In this document: positions 35,139 through 44,623 of the stretch, one piece after another
Layout: every line of letters begins with the position of its first letter
How positions within the stretch are numbered: position 1 is the stretch's first letter
Assembly: GCA_021648755.1 (NCBI GenBank)
Contig: JAKISG010000005.1
Location: forward strand, 65,133-129,132
DNA: 64,000 nucleotides
DNA from: Flavobacteriaceae bacterium
GTDB lineage: Bacteria; Bacteroidota; Bacteroidia; Flavobacteriales; Flavobacteriaceae
Direction: 5' to 3'
Position numbers and translations under genes: made by a program
The notes under the pieces: generated by a model
Database searches by the model: none
The model's input: the letters and a program-made list of their open reading frames with translations, nothing else
What the model was told of the DNA's origin: nothing

Positions 35139-37163
35139 TTAAATTAAACCAGCACGATCTAAAAGAGCATCAACATTTGGTTCTTTACCGCGAAAACGTT
35201 TATACAACACCATTGGTTTTTCTGTACCTCCTTTAGACAAAATAATATCTTTAAATTTATGGGCTGTTTTTTTATCAAAAATACCATTTTCTTTAAAGTG
35301 TTCAAAAGCGTCTGCATCTAAAACTTCTGCCCATTTGTATGAATAATATCCAGCAGAATAACCACCTTGAAATATATGCGAAAATGCGGTACTCATACAA
35401 TTCTCTTTTACATTAGGGTATAATTGGGTTTTGGTAAAAGATTCGATTTCTATTGCTTTTACATTGTTGTAATTTTCAGGATTTTCTCCGTGCCAATGCA
35501 TATCTAACATAGCAAAACTCAATTGTCTTAAAGTACTCATTCCCTCCATAAAATTAGCTGCTTTTTTAATTTTAGTTACCAATTCTATTGGAATAATTTC
35601 GTTAGTTTTATAATGTTTAGCAAATAAATCTAGGGCTTCTTTTTCGAAAGCCCAATTTTCAAAAATTTGACTTGGTAATTCTACGAAATCCCAAAAAACA
35701 TTGGTTCCAGATAAACTAGGGTAGTTTGTATTTGCTAACATACCATGTAATGCGTGACCAAACTCATGAAATAAAGTCCTTACTTCATTAAAAGTTAACA
35801 ATGATGGTGTTGTTTTTGTCGGTTTTGTAAAATTACATACAATAGATATGTGAGGTCTTGAATTTCCTTTTTCCTTTTTAAATTGTGATTTATATGAAGT
35901 CATCCACGCACCATTTCGTTTGCCTTTTCTTGGAAAAAAATCCGTATAAAATACGGCTATGAAATTGCCAAAATAATCGGTTACTTCATAGGTTTTAACT
36001 TCTTTGTGGTATTTGTCTATTGTAGTGACTTCTTTAAAATTTAAATCGTATAGTTTATTGGCAATTGTAAAAACACCATTTAAAACATTTTCTAATTTAA
36101 AATAGGGTTTTAACGCTTCTTCATCTAAATTAAACAATTCTTTTTTTAATTTTTCTGTATAATAGGAAGCATCCCATTTTTCTAATTTTTTAACACCGTC
36201 TTTTGCTGCAAAATCACTTAACTTCTCAAATTCTTTTTCTGCTGCAGGTTTTGCTTTTTTTAGTAAATTAGTTAAAAATGTTTTTACAATTTTCGGATTT
36301 TCTGCCATACGTTCTTCTAAAATAAAATCTGCATGCGTTTTATAACCTAACAAATTAGCTCTTAAATAACGTTGTTTTACGATATCTAAAACAATTTTTT
36401 GGTTGTCAAATTTATTGTTTTGAAATGCTCTTGCTCCAAATGCTTTCGCTAATTTTTTTCTTAAATTTCTATTGTCGGCATAAGTCATAAAAGGGATATA
36501 ACTGGGATAATCTAATGTAATTAACCAGCCTTTCTTATGATTGTTTTTTGCTAAAATTTTCGCAGCTTCTTTTACGCTTTCTGGCAAACCTTTAAGTTGA
36601 CTTTCTTCTGTAATTAATAACTGGTAAGCATTACTTTCAGCTAAAATATTTTCACCAAACTGTAACTTTAATTTGGCTATTTTTTTATCGATAGCTCTTA
36701 GTTTATCTTTTTGTTTTTTGTTAAGGTTTGCTCCATTTCTAGAGAAATTTTTGTAACTTTTGTCTAATAAAGTTTCTTGCTCTGTGCTTAAATTTAAAGT
36801 TTCTTTTTTATCGTAAACGGATTTAATTTTATTAAATAATGATTTATTTAATCTAATATCATTTCTAAAATCTGATAATAATGGGGAAACTTCTTGTGCT
36901 ATTTTTTGAATTTCTTCATTAGTTTCAGCGGCATTTAGATTAAAAAATATACTCGAAATCCGATTTAATGTTTCGCCTGAAAATTCTAAAGTTTCAATAG
37001 TGTTTTTAAAAGTAGAAACCTCATTATTACTTATAATTTGTGCTATTTCCTCTTTTGCGCTAGCAATAGCTTGAATAAAAGCGGGTTTAAAATGTTCGTT
37101 TTTTACTATTGAAAATGGTGCAGTTTGATGTTTAGTTTTAAAAATTTGTAATAATGGATTCAT
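35139..37163 (-). CDS. M3-family oligopeptidase (Dcp/OpdA-like)
   Basis: A 674-residue zinc metallopeptidase, mostly helical. The HExxH motif is in TLFHEFGHALHGMLA, with the third ligand Glu in the downstream FVELPSQIFENWA segment. The C-terminal HIFQGGYSAGYYSYKWAEVL is the M3 substrate-binding signature. There is no signal peptide, so it is cytoplasmic, degrading short peptides. Dcp and oligopeptidase A are not separable here from sequence alone. Confidence 0.93.
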   Translation of the reverse strand: MNPLLQIFKTKHQTAPFSIVKNEHFKPAFIQAIASAKEEIAQIISNNEVSTFKNTIETLEFSGETLNRISSIFFNLNAAETNEEIQKIAQEVSPLLSDFRNDIRLNKSLFNKIKSVYDKKETLNLSTEQETLLDKSYKNFSRNGANLNKKQKDKLRAIDKKIAKLKLQFGENILAESNAYQLLITEESQLKGLPESVKEAAKILAKNNHKKGWLITLDYPSYIPFMTYADNRNLRKKLAKAFGARAFQNNKFDNQKIVLDIVKQRYLRANLLGYKTHADFILEERMAENPKIVKTFLTNLLKKAKPAAEKEFEKLSDFAAKDGVKKLEKWDASYYTEKLKKELFNLDEEALKPYFKLENVLNGVFTIANKLYDLNFKEVTTIDKYHKEVKTYEVTDYFGNFIAVFYTDFFPRKGKRNGAWMTSYKSQFKKEKGNSRPHISIVCNFTKPTKTTPSLLTFNEVRTLFHEFGHALHGMLANTNYPSLSGTNVFWDFVELPSQIFENWAFEKEALDLFAKHYKTNEIIPIELVTKIKKAANFMEGMSTLRQLSFAMLDMHWHGENPENYNNVKAIEIESFTKTQLYPNVKENCMSTAFSHIFQGGYSAGYYSYKWAEVLDADAFEHFKENGIFDKKTAHKFKDIILSKGGTEKPMVLYKRFRGKEPNVDALLDRAGLI

Positions 37164-37189
37164 TTAAGTAAATTAAGATTTTAAATTTA

Positions 37190-37197
37190 CAAAGATA
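37190..37197 (-). promoter_or_regulatory. -7 box (TATCTTTG) of the M3 peptidase gene
   Basis: TAnnTTTG on the minus strand, 26 nt before the start at 37163. Confidence 0.5.
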
Positions 37198-37324
37198 ACT
37201 TTCTAATGATATTAAAATCTTTTTTAACTTAAAAATGAAATAAAATAATAATACAACAACACCTGTTTTTTATAAAAACTAACCAATAAGATTAAACGTA
37301 ACTGAATTTTTCAATAATCTCAAA

Positions 37325-39817
37325 TTACAACCAAGTCTTCATTTGATTATAATCAAGAAAATACACTACTTTTATGGAGAAATTTTGAGAAATATTTTCT
37401 CTAAATAAATCACTTAAATTCTCTGTAAAGTCTAATTGTGATAACTTATTTTGATTGAATATTGTATTTCGATACAACGCAATTAATTGACTTCCTGGGG
37501 CAAATTCCCAATTAAAAGTAAGGTCTAAATTCCATGTATTAAAGTTGATATTTTCATTAATATCATCATTGGGGTTATTGTTAGAGTTTTCAAATTGAGC
37601 ATAGTCATTTGGACTTAAAGTTCCGTCTAACTCTAATTGAAAAAACTGCTCATCGTATGTAACTGGCGACCAAAAATGCCGTAAAGAGAGTGATAATGCC
37701 GATTTTATACCGAAATTATATTTTGCTGAGATGGTATTTTCAATACTCTTTGAATCTCTATTTCCAAAAATAATTTCATCAGTATCTATAGCTACATATC
37801 CTTTTTGATTGATGGCTTTCCTAAAATTAAAAGAATAGATAAGCATCATTTTATTACTGATTCGATAGCGTGGAGAAACATTTAAACTTTGAAATGATCG
37901 AGATTCATTAATTCTTAAACCATGAAAATAACTGGCATCAATCGCAAATTTCTTACTAAAATCAGTAGAAACCCAACCATTGAAACTGACACGCGGATTT
38001 AGTATAAAAAATCTATTTACAACTCTTGGCTCAAAATAATTGTATTGTTTCCCAAAACTACTATTTATATTTCCGCCAAATGATAGTTGTTTTTTTGTAG
38101 TAAACCACGAATTGATTCCAATGCTATTTCCTGTATATGTATTTGGCTTTTCACGGTAACTATCTGTATTTTCATCTAACTCATACATATAGCGTAAATT
38201 GCCCCAAAGAAAAACGCCATAATTATTAAAAATTCCTTTTGGTTCAAAAATACGATATGAATAACTTCCACTAAACTCTAAATTATTATTTCTTCTTTGA
38301 AATCCTAAATCATTTTTATTGTATTTTTCATCCATAAACTCAACTTCAAAATCATATTGATGTTGCCCTCCAATTTTTCCGATTTCTATGCTTCCCTCTA
38401 TTCCTGTAACTGGTTTTTGTTGATTTCCGTTGTAAATATTACTTGTAGAAAACCCTCCATTAACGCCATAATTACTGTCTTTTGTTTGAAGATTATATAG
38501 TAACCCTGTAACATTGGCATCTCTAAAATGACCGCTTCTCATTACATTGGTATTTACCAAAGAAACCGAAGAGTTTTTATTGAACTGCTTATCTAAAACA
38601 AACACATTGTAATTTGTCAATGGTTCTACGACTTCATTTCTATACGAAATAATTTCTTCGCTGTTGCTAATTTCTGTTTTTTGGACTCTTACCATTGTTT
38701 TTTCAGTAATTGCATTTAAAACACCAACTCCTAAACCGTTTTTTGTTCTTCCAGAAATTTTAATAATATTTAAAACATCCACTTTGTTGGGAAAATCTAC
38801 TACCTGTTCATTGTCTGCTGTTTCAATTTTTCCAGTTGGTGCGCTTCCAATTCTTCGAGAAAAAAAGAAATTTCCTTTGCCAAATAAATCGGTGCCTTCA
38901 TTAAAAAATGCACGTTGTTCTGAAAACTGTTGCTCAAAAGGGCTTAAATTTAAGATGACATTATCAAAAGCAACTTGCCCAAAATCTGGAATTAAAGTTG
39001 CGTCTAGTGTAAAATTTTCGGTAACTCCGTATTTTACGTCCAACCCTGCTGTCCAATCAAATTCAGTTTCACCTGCAACGGAAGATGTGTACGCAGTCAC
39101 AAAAGGATTAAAGCTTAGTCTAACAGGTGGTTTTATGTTTTTAATGCCATGGAGCACTCCATTGTATTGTGCAATATTTCCACTTTCTCTATCTATAAAA
39201 TTCCAAGAGTATTGATCTCTATTTTTTCTATGATTTCTATGAAAATTTAATCCCCAAGTTTGTATTTCTTCATTAGAAAATCGCAAGGCATCGTACGGAA
39301 TTTTTACCTCAACAATCCAACCGTCATCAACTACTCTTACACTACTATACCAAACAGCATTCCAACTCCAATCCTCACGACCATTAGGCAAAACTTTGGC
39401 ATCATTTTGATTTCCAGTACTCATTATAAAAAATTGAGTTTGATTTATACCATCGTTTAAAGGGTTTATTACAATGCCAAAAAAATCAGCATTTCCAAAA
39501 TTATCACGTGTTTGAAACTCCATAGGAATTTCTTTGGGCTTATCATCATATAGATAAGCGCCAAAATAAATTGCCGAGTCGTCATACACAATTTTAACTT
39601 CAGATTTTATATTCTTTGGTTCAGGAGTACCACTTTTTGGACGAAACATTACAAAATCTGTTGCGATTTCAGCGTTTTTCCATGCAATATCGTCTAAAAT
39701 ACCATCTATTTTTGGTGCATTTTCAACGCTATGAATAGTGATGTTTTTTTTACTTTCTTGAGCGTTTATAAGCCAAGAAAAAGAAAAAATAAGAAAAAAA
39801 AATATTTTCTTTATCAA
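37325..39817 (-). CDS. DUF5916 protein with CBM9-like N-terminal domain and outer-membrane barrel
   Basis: An 830-residue protein with a signal peptide that begins at a TTG codon (39817; MIKKIFFFLIFSFSWLINAQ); no ATG fits. The first about 220 residues resemble a family-9 carbohydrate-binding-like domain (PKIDGILDDIAWKNAE; DDGWIVEVKIPYDALRF). The rest is DUF5916, with many aromatic amphipathic strands, so an outer-membrane beta-barrel is likely. Ligand and role are unknown. It stands alone, divergent from a TonB receptor gene across a 371-nt gap. Confidence 0.88.
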   Translation of the reverse strand: MIKKIFFFLIFSFSWLINAQESKKNITIHSVENAPKIDGILDDIAWKNAEIATDFVMFRPKSGTPEPKNIKSEVKIVYDDSAIYFGAYLYDDKPKEIPMEFQTRDNFGNADFFGIVINPLNDGINQTQFFIMSTGNQNDAKVLPNGREDWSWNAVWYSSVRVVDDGWIVEVKIPYDALRFSNEEIQTWGLNFHRNHRKNRDQYSWNFIDRESGNIAQYNGVLHGIKNIKPPVRLSFNPFVTAYTSSVAGETEFDWTAGLDVKYGVTENFTLDATLIPDFGQVAFDNVILNLSPFEQQFSEQRAFFNEGTDLFGKGNFFFSRRIGSAPTGKIETADNEQVVDFPNKVDVLNIIKISGRTKNGLGVGVLNAITEKTMVRVQKTEISNSEEIISYRNEVVEPLTNYNVFVLDKQFNKNSSVSLVNTNVMRSGHFRDANVTGLLYNLQTKDSNYGVNGGFSTSNIYNGNQQKPVTGIEGSIEIGKIGGQHQYDFEVEFMDEKYNKNDLGFQRRNNNLEFSGSYSYRIFEPKGIFNNYGVFLWGNLRYMYELDENTDSYREKPNTYTGNSIGINSWFTTKKQLSFGGNINSSFGKQYNYFEPRVVNRFFILNPRVSFNGWVSTDFSKKFAIDASYFHGLRINESRSFQSLNVSPRYRISNKMMLIYSFNFRKAINQKGYVAIDTDEIIFGNRDSKSIENTISAKYNFGIKSALSLSLRHFWSPVTYDEQFFQLELDGTLSPNDYAQFENSNNNPNDDINENINFNTWNLDLTFNWEFAPGSQLIALYRNTIFNQNKLSQLDFTENLSDLFRENISQNFSIKVVYFLDYNQMKTWL

Positions 39818-40188
39818 AATAAAAAATGATTAAATTATAGAAAGCTAATATATTTTAAAAAAAATGTTGATTCTCTTAAATAAATCATAAATTAATGTGT
39901 TTAGTTTTAATAAAAAAATATTTTAAGTATCAAAAAAAATGAAATTAGTAAATCGAATAAAGAAAAATATTACTAAATTTGATATTAGACTAGAAGACGT
40001 TATTGTAACTATTTTAAGTATTAAAATTTGACGTTGAAATTACCAAAGATGAAAATTTGAATTTTAATAACCTTACTTTATATTTTTCAGTTATAAGAAA
40101 GTTATTTTTATGAAAAAGAGATTGATTTGAATTGTCTATTAGCAATGAAACAAAAAATTAGAAACTTTTTACTATTAAGATAATAATA
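39818..40188. other. Gene-free divergent region
   Basis: 371 nt between the DUF5916 gene and a TonB receptor gene. The sequence is AT-rich with no clear TAnnTTTG promoter. It holds a 30-codon ATG reading frame (39939-40031) with no recognisable similarity, which may be chance or a remnant. Confidence 0.4.
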
Positions 40189-42558
40189 ATGAAAAACAAA
40201 ATCAATTTAATTTTTCTTTTTTTTACTACAATTATTTTTGCACAACAAGTTACTTTAAGTGGCAAAGTAACTAACCTATTAGATGGTGAAAGTTTATTTG
40301 GTGTAAACATAACAACAGCTGATTTTAAAATAGGTACAACTACAAACGAATACGGTTTTTATACCATAAGTTTACCACGAGAAAACCAAAAAATTATTTT
40401 TAGTTATGTTGGTTTTAATACCAAAACAAAACAAATAAATTTAGTTGAAAATCAAACCTTAAATATTGAATTAACCGAAGAGTCTAATACTTTAGAAGAA
40501 GTAACTATTTCAACTAGAGAAGCAAAAATTCGTAATAAAATCAAAAAACCACAAATGAGCGTTACACAACTAAGTGTAAAAACCATTAAACAAATACCTG
40601 TAGTCTTAGGTGAAGTAGATATTTTAAAGGCGATTACACTATTACCAGGAGTTACTACAAACGGCGAGGGGAGTGCTGGTTTTAATGTTCGGGGCGGAGC
40701 AGCAGATCAAAATTTAGTGTTGTTAGATGAAGCAACTATATATAATACCTCTCATTTATTTGGTTTTTTTTCTGTTTTTAATGCAGATGCAATAAAAGAT
40801 ATCAACCTATACAAAGGCGGAATGCCTGCTAAATTTGGTGGTAGAGTAGCCTCAGTTTTAGACGTAAGACAAAAAGATGGTAACTCAAAAGAGTTTCATG
40901 CAGTAGGTGGTATAGGTTTAATATCAAGCCGACTAATGGTTGAAGGACCTCTAAAAAAAGATAAAGCATCTTTTTTATTAGCAGGTAGAACATCATATGT
41001 AAATATGTTTTTAAAAGCAGAAAACAATAACAATAGAGTTGGTTTTTATGACTTAAACGTCAAGTTATCTTATGAAATAAACGATAATAATAAATTGTTT
41101 TTATCTAGTTACTTTGGAAAAGACAACTTTAAAATAGAAAATTTTTTCGAAAATTCTTATGGAAATAATACATTTAATTTACGTTGGAATCATTTATTTA
41201 ATTCTCGCTTTTTCTCTAATCTATCTTTAATTTATAGCAAATACGATTACAACTTGAATTTTAATCTTTTAGAGTTTGAATGGGTATCAGACATTGTAGA
41301 TACTAATTTAAAATATGACTTAAAATATAGTATAAACGATACGCACAAACTAAATTTTGGTGTAAATATTATTAATTATAATTTTAATCCAGGCGAATTA
41401 AATAAAACAAGTGAAACCTCAAGTATTAATGAAGATAAATTAGCTAAAAAATTTGCTGTTGAATCAGCCGTTTATGCTGAATTAGAACATAAAGTATCTA
41501 ATAAATTAAATTTGCGTTATGGTTTACGTTTCAGTTCTTTTTATAGAATTGGTAAACAAACTATGCAACTATATTCAAATGATTTACCAATAATTTATAA
41601 CGAAAATTTAGGCATTTACGAACGTGCAGACCCAATAGGAGAAATGTTTTATGATAAAAATAAAACCATTGCTTCTTTTAATGGTTTAGAACCAAGAGCA
41701 TCTTTAGCATATCAATTAAACTATACGACTTCTATTAAAGCAAGTTATCAAAATGTAAATCAATATATTCATTTAATATCAAATACCAATTCAGCAACAC
41801 CTTTAGATGTTTGGGCTCCAAGTGGCAAGTATATAAAACCACAAAAATCTAATCAGTATGCTGTCGGGTTTTTCAAAAATTTAAAAGGCGAAAATTACTC
41901 TTTAGAGATAGAAACCTATTATAAAGATGTAAATAATAGAATTGATTATATAGATGGAGCAAACTTAATAGCAAATAACACTTTAGAAACCGAAATTTTA
42001 GCAGGTAAGTCACGTGCTTATGGTTTGGAAATTTTAGTTAAAAAAAACAAAGGAAAATTTACAGGTTGGTTTAGTTACACCTTAAGTAAATCTGAACAAA
42101 AAATAGAAGGTAGAACAGCAATAGAGACAGGAATTAATAATGGTAATTGGTACAATACACCTTATGATAGAACACACGATTTATCGATTACGGGCTCTTA
42201 CAATTACAACAAAAAATGGCGATTTGGTTCAAATTTTATTTTCCAAACAGGGCGACCAGCTAATTATCCAAGCGGTCAATATCAATTTGAAGAAACTACA
42301 GTACCTGTATTTGTTACTCGTAATGCAGAACGATTACCAGCATATCACCGTTTAGATATTTCAGCAACATTAACACCCAAAAAAAAAGTTAATAGAAAAT
42401 GGAAAAGTGAATGGGTTTTTGGTATCTATAACCTTTATGCAAGAAGAAATGCAGCATCTATAACTTTTGGTAGAAATGAAGATAGTGGGTTAAACGAAGC
42501 AACAAGAACATCTATTTTTGGAATAATGCCAGCAATAACTTATAATTTTAAATTTTAA
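40189..42558 (+). CDS. TonB-dependent receptor with carboxypeptidase-like N-terminal domain
   Basis: A 789-residue receptor. A signal peptide (about 1-18) leads to a CarboxypepD_reg-like beta domain (VTLSGKVTNLLDGESLFGVNI; TNEYGFYTISLP; FSYVGF). The plug follows (PVVLGEVDILKAITLLPGV; GFNVRGGAADQNLVLLDEA; KDINLYKGGMPAKFGGRVASVLDV), then the barrel with an aromatic C-terminus. A DUF4249 lipoprotein gene follows after 87 nt; this pairing is common in Bacteroidota and stands apart from the SusC/SusD type. The substrate is unknown. Confidence 0.93.
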   Translation: MKNKINLIFLFFTTIIFAQQVTLSGKVTNLLDGESLFGVNITTADFKIGTTTNEYGFYTISLPRENQKIIFSYVGFNTKTKQINLVENQTLNIELTEESNTLEEVTISTREAKIRNKIKKPQMSVTQLSVKTIKQIPVVLGEVDILKAITLLPGVTTNGEGSAGFNVRGGAADQNLVLLDEATIYNTSHLFGFFSVFNADAIKDINLYKGGMPAKFGGRVASVLDVRQKDGNSKEFHAVGGIGLISSRLMVEGPLKKDKASFLLAGRTSYVNMFLKAENNNNRVGFYDLNVKLSYEINDNNKLFLSSYFGKDNFKIENFFENSYGNNTFNLRWNHLFNSRFFSNLSLIYSKYDYNLNFNLLEFEWVSDIVDTNLKYDLKYSINDTHKLNFGVNIINYNFNPGELNKTSETSSINEDKLAKKFAVESAVYAELEHKVSNKLNLRYGLRFSSFYRIGKQTMQLYSNDLPIIYNENLGIYERADPIGEMFYDKNKTIASFNGLEPRASLAYQLNYTTSIKASYQNVNQYIHLISNTNSATPLDVWAPSGKYIKPQKSNQYAVGFFKNLKGENYSLEIETYYKDVNNRIDYIDGANLIANNTLETEILAGKSRAYGLEILVKKNKGKFTGWFSYTLSKSEQKIEGRTAIETGINNGNWYNTPYDRTHDLSITGSYNYNKKWRFGSNFIFQTGRPANYPSGQYQFEETTVPVFVTRNAERLPAYHRLDISATLTPKKKVNRKWKSEWVFGIYNLYARRNAASITFGRNEDSGLNEATRTSIFGIMPAITYNFKF

Positions 42559-42645
42559 TATTTTTTCGAAGATTTTCGGAAATTTTAAAAAGTGAAAAAA
42601 AATGAAAATTTTATAAAAATTTACAAAATTTGAAAAGACATAAAT

Positions 42646-43476
42646 ATGAAAACAATAAATAAAATAATCATCATCATCTTACTAATAACAACCTTTTCTT
42701 GTCAAGATGTTGTAGATGTAGATTTAGAAACTAGTAAAGAGCGTTTAGTTATTGAAGCTTTAATACAATGGGAAAATGGAACAGCAGGTAACGAACAAAC
42801 TATTAAATTAACCAAAACTTCTTCGTTTTATAATAATGAAATTATTTATGCTGTTGGTGCAAGTGTAAAGGTTAAAAACACCAATACATTAGAAGAATTT
42901 ATTTTTACAGAAACTATAAACGGAATTTATCAAACGAGTAATTTTATATCGGTTTTAAATGATACTTATGAATTAACTATAAGGTATCAAAACGAAGATT
43001 ACAAAGCAACCTCTACACTTTTTCAGGCGCCAGAAATTGTTGAAATCACACAATCTTTAGAAGGCGGATTTACAGATGAAGATCCAGAAGTTAATATCTT
43101 TTTTCAAGATTTTATAGACCAAGAAGATTATTATAGAATTATTGTTAAACAAATTAGACCTAGTACAAGCGAAACTATTAATCATGATTTTTTTACTTAC
43201 GATGCTCGTTTTGAAGAAAATAATATTATAAGTGGCTTTTATGAAGGTGCTTTTGAGGTAAATGACGAGTTTGAAATAATAATTTATAAAATATCCGAAC
43301 GATTTTATAATTTTTTAGAAGTTTTAGAAACACAGTCAGGTAGTACCTTTGGACCATTTGCATCACCTCCTGTTAATGTAAAAGGAAATGTCACGAACAT
43401 ATCTAGCAGTGATAATTATCCTTACGGTTACTTTAGTTCAAACCAAATTAACAAAGTATTTTTTGTTTTTGAATAA
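42646..43476 (+). CDS. DUF4249 lipoprotein, partner of the TonB receptor
   Basis: A 276-residue lipoprotein with lipobox Cys19 (TTFSCQDV) and the family start (VVDVDLETSKERLVIEALIQW). The remainder is beta-rich (GASVKVKNTNTLEEFIF; SVLNDTYELTIRYQNEDYKATSTL). DUF4249 genes habitually follow TonB receptors, as here, and probably encode a surface or periplasmic accessory for uptake. It ends 8 nt from the rlmN stop on the other strand. Confidence 0.88.
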   Translation: MKTINKIIIIILLITTFSCQDVVDVDLETSKERLVIEALIQWENGTAGNEQTIKLTKTSSFYNNEIIYAVGASVKVKNTNTLEEFIFTETINGIYQTSNFISVLNDTYELTIRYQNEDYKATSTLFQAPEIVEITQSLEGGFTDEDPEVNIFFQDFIDQEDYYRIIVKQIRPSTSETINHDFFTYDARFEENNIISGFYEGAFEVNDEFEIIIYKISERFYNFLEVLETQSGSTFGPFASPPVNVKGNVTNISSSDNYPYGYFSSNQINKVFFVFE

Positions 43477-43484
43477 ATAATAGT

Positions 43485-44531
43485 TTATCTAATCATCTTA
43501 TTAGCTAACTGTCCGCAAGCAGCAGCAATATCATCACCTCTACTTCTTCTTACTTTGACAATAATATTATTAGTTTCTAAAGTTTTTACATATTGTTCGA
43601 TTATTTTTCTGTCTGCTGCTTGATATTCTTCATCTCCAATATTATTATACGTAATTAAATTTACTTTAGATGGTATTTGCTTACAATACTTAACTAATGC
43701 GTTAATATCTTTTTGAGTATCATTAAATTCTTTAAAAACAACATATTCAAAAGTAATTTTCCGTTTTGTTTTTTCATACCAGTATTGTAATGAGTCTAAT
43801 AAGTCTTCTAAATTATTAGTATCATTTATTGGCATTAATCTAGAGCGAATTTCGTTGATTGCAGCATGTAATGAAACGGCTAAATTAAATTTAACACCAT
43901 CATCTGCCATTTTTTTAATCATTTTCGGAATTCCAACAGTAGATAAAGTAATTCGTTTTGCAGACATTCCTAAGCCTTCATCATTGGTGATTTTATGAAT
44001 AGCATTAATAACGTTTTTATAGTTAAGTAATGGTTCACCCATACCCATAAAAACAATATTAGACAACTTACGGTTATAATACAATTTACTTTGCCTATTG
44101 ATTTCTACAACCTGATCATAAATTTCGCCTGCATTTAAATTTCGCATACGTTTTAGTTTTCCTGTTGCACAAAAATTACAATCTAAACTACAACCTACTT
44201 GACTAGAAACACATGCTGTTGTTCTTTTTTTTGTTGGTATTAAAACAGATTCTACGATTAAACCATCGTATAATTTTATAGCGTTTTTGATTGTTCCATC
44301 AATAGATTTTTGCATTTTATCAACCAAAATATGATTAATTACAAAATTATCTTTTAACATTTCTCTTGTTGTTAAAGGTAAATTTGTCATTTCATTAAAA
44401 GTTTGAGCTGATTTTATCCAAAGCCATTCATAAACCTGATTACCACGAAATGCCTTGTCGCTATTTTTAACAAAAAAAACTCGTAAACTTTCTTTACTTA
44501 AAGTTCTTATGTCTTTTTTTATAGTTTTCAT
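43485..44531 (-). CDS. rlmN: 23S rRNA (adenine-2503-C2)-methyltransferase RlmN (dual with tRNA)
   Basis: About 348 residues of a radical SAM methylase. The Fe-S motif CSLDCNFCATGK gives the three cysteines; a glycine-rich VFMGMGEPLLNY follows, and a C-terminal AACGQLA carries a catalytic Cys. The frame extends to 44597, but that codon lies within the terminator hairpin of the upstream protease gene, so the ATG at 44531 (MKTIKKD) is the real start. It converges with the DUF4249 gene. Confidence 0.95.
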   Translation of the reverse strand: MKTIKKDIRTLSKESLRVFFVKNSDKAFRGNQVYEWLWIKSAQTFNEMTNLPLTTREMLKDNFVINHILVDKMQKSIDGTIKNAIKLYDGLIVESVLIPTKKRTTACVSSQVGCSLDCNFCATGKLKRMRNLNAGEIYDQVVEINRQSKLYYNRKLSNIVFMGMGEPLLNYKNVINAIHKITNDEGLGMSAKRITLSTVGIPKMIKKMADDGVKFNLAVSLHAAINEIRSRLMPINDTNNLEDLLDSLQYWYEKTKRKITFEYVVFKEFNDTQKDINALVKYCKQIPSKVNLITYNNIGDEEYQAADRKIIEQYVKTLETNNIIVKVRRSRGDDIAAACGQLANKMIR

Positions 44532-44575
44532 ATTTTGAAAAAATAGTATTTTTTTATAAATTATAGCAAACAAAT

Positions 44576-44601
44576 AAGGTTGTCTAAATTTAGACAACCT
44601 T
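44576..44601 (-). terminator. Perfect 26-bp palindrome terminator of the protease gene
   Basis: Two 13-nt arms (AAGGTTGTCTAAA and its complement) with no mismatch, 22 nt past the protease stop, followed on the minus strand by TTATTTG. It separates the protease from rlmN and marks the rlmN start as downstream of it. Confidence 0.75.
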
Positions 44602-44623
44602 TATAAAAATTAAATTTGTTTTA

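Noticed and set aside
39939..40031. 30-codon reading frame in the gap before the TonB receptor
   Set aside because: Very short, AT-rich, no recognisable similarity, no promoter or tight spacing to support it.
44532..44597. 22-residue N-terminal extension of RlmN
   Set aside because: It begins inside the terminator hairpin of the upstream gene, and homologues start at the ATG at 44531.
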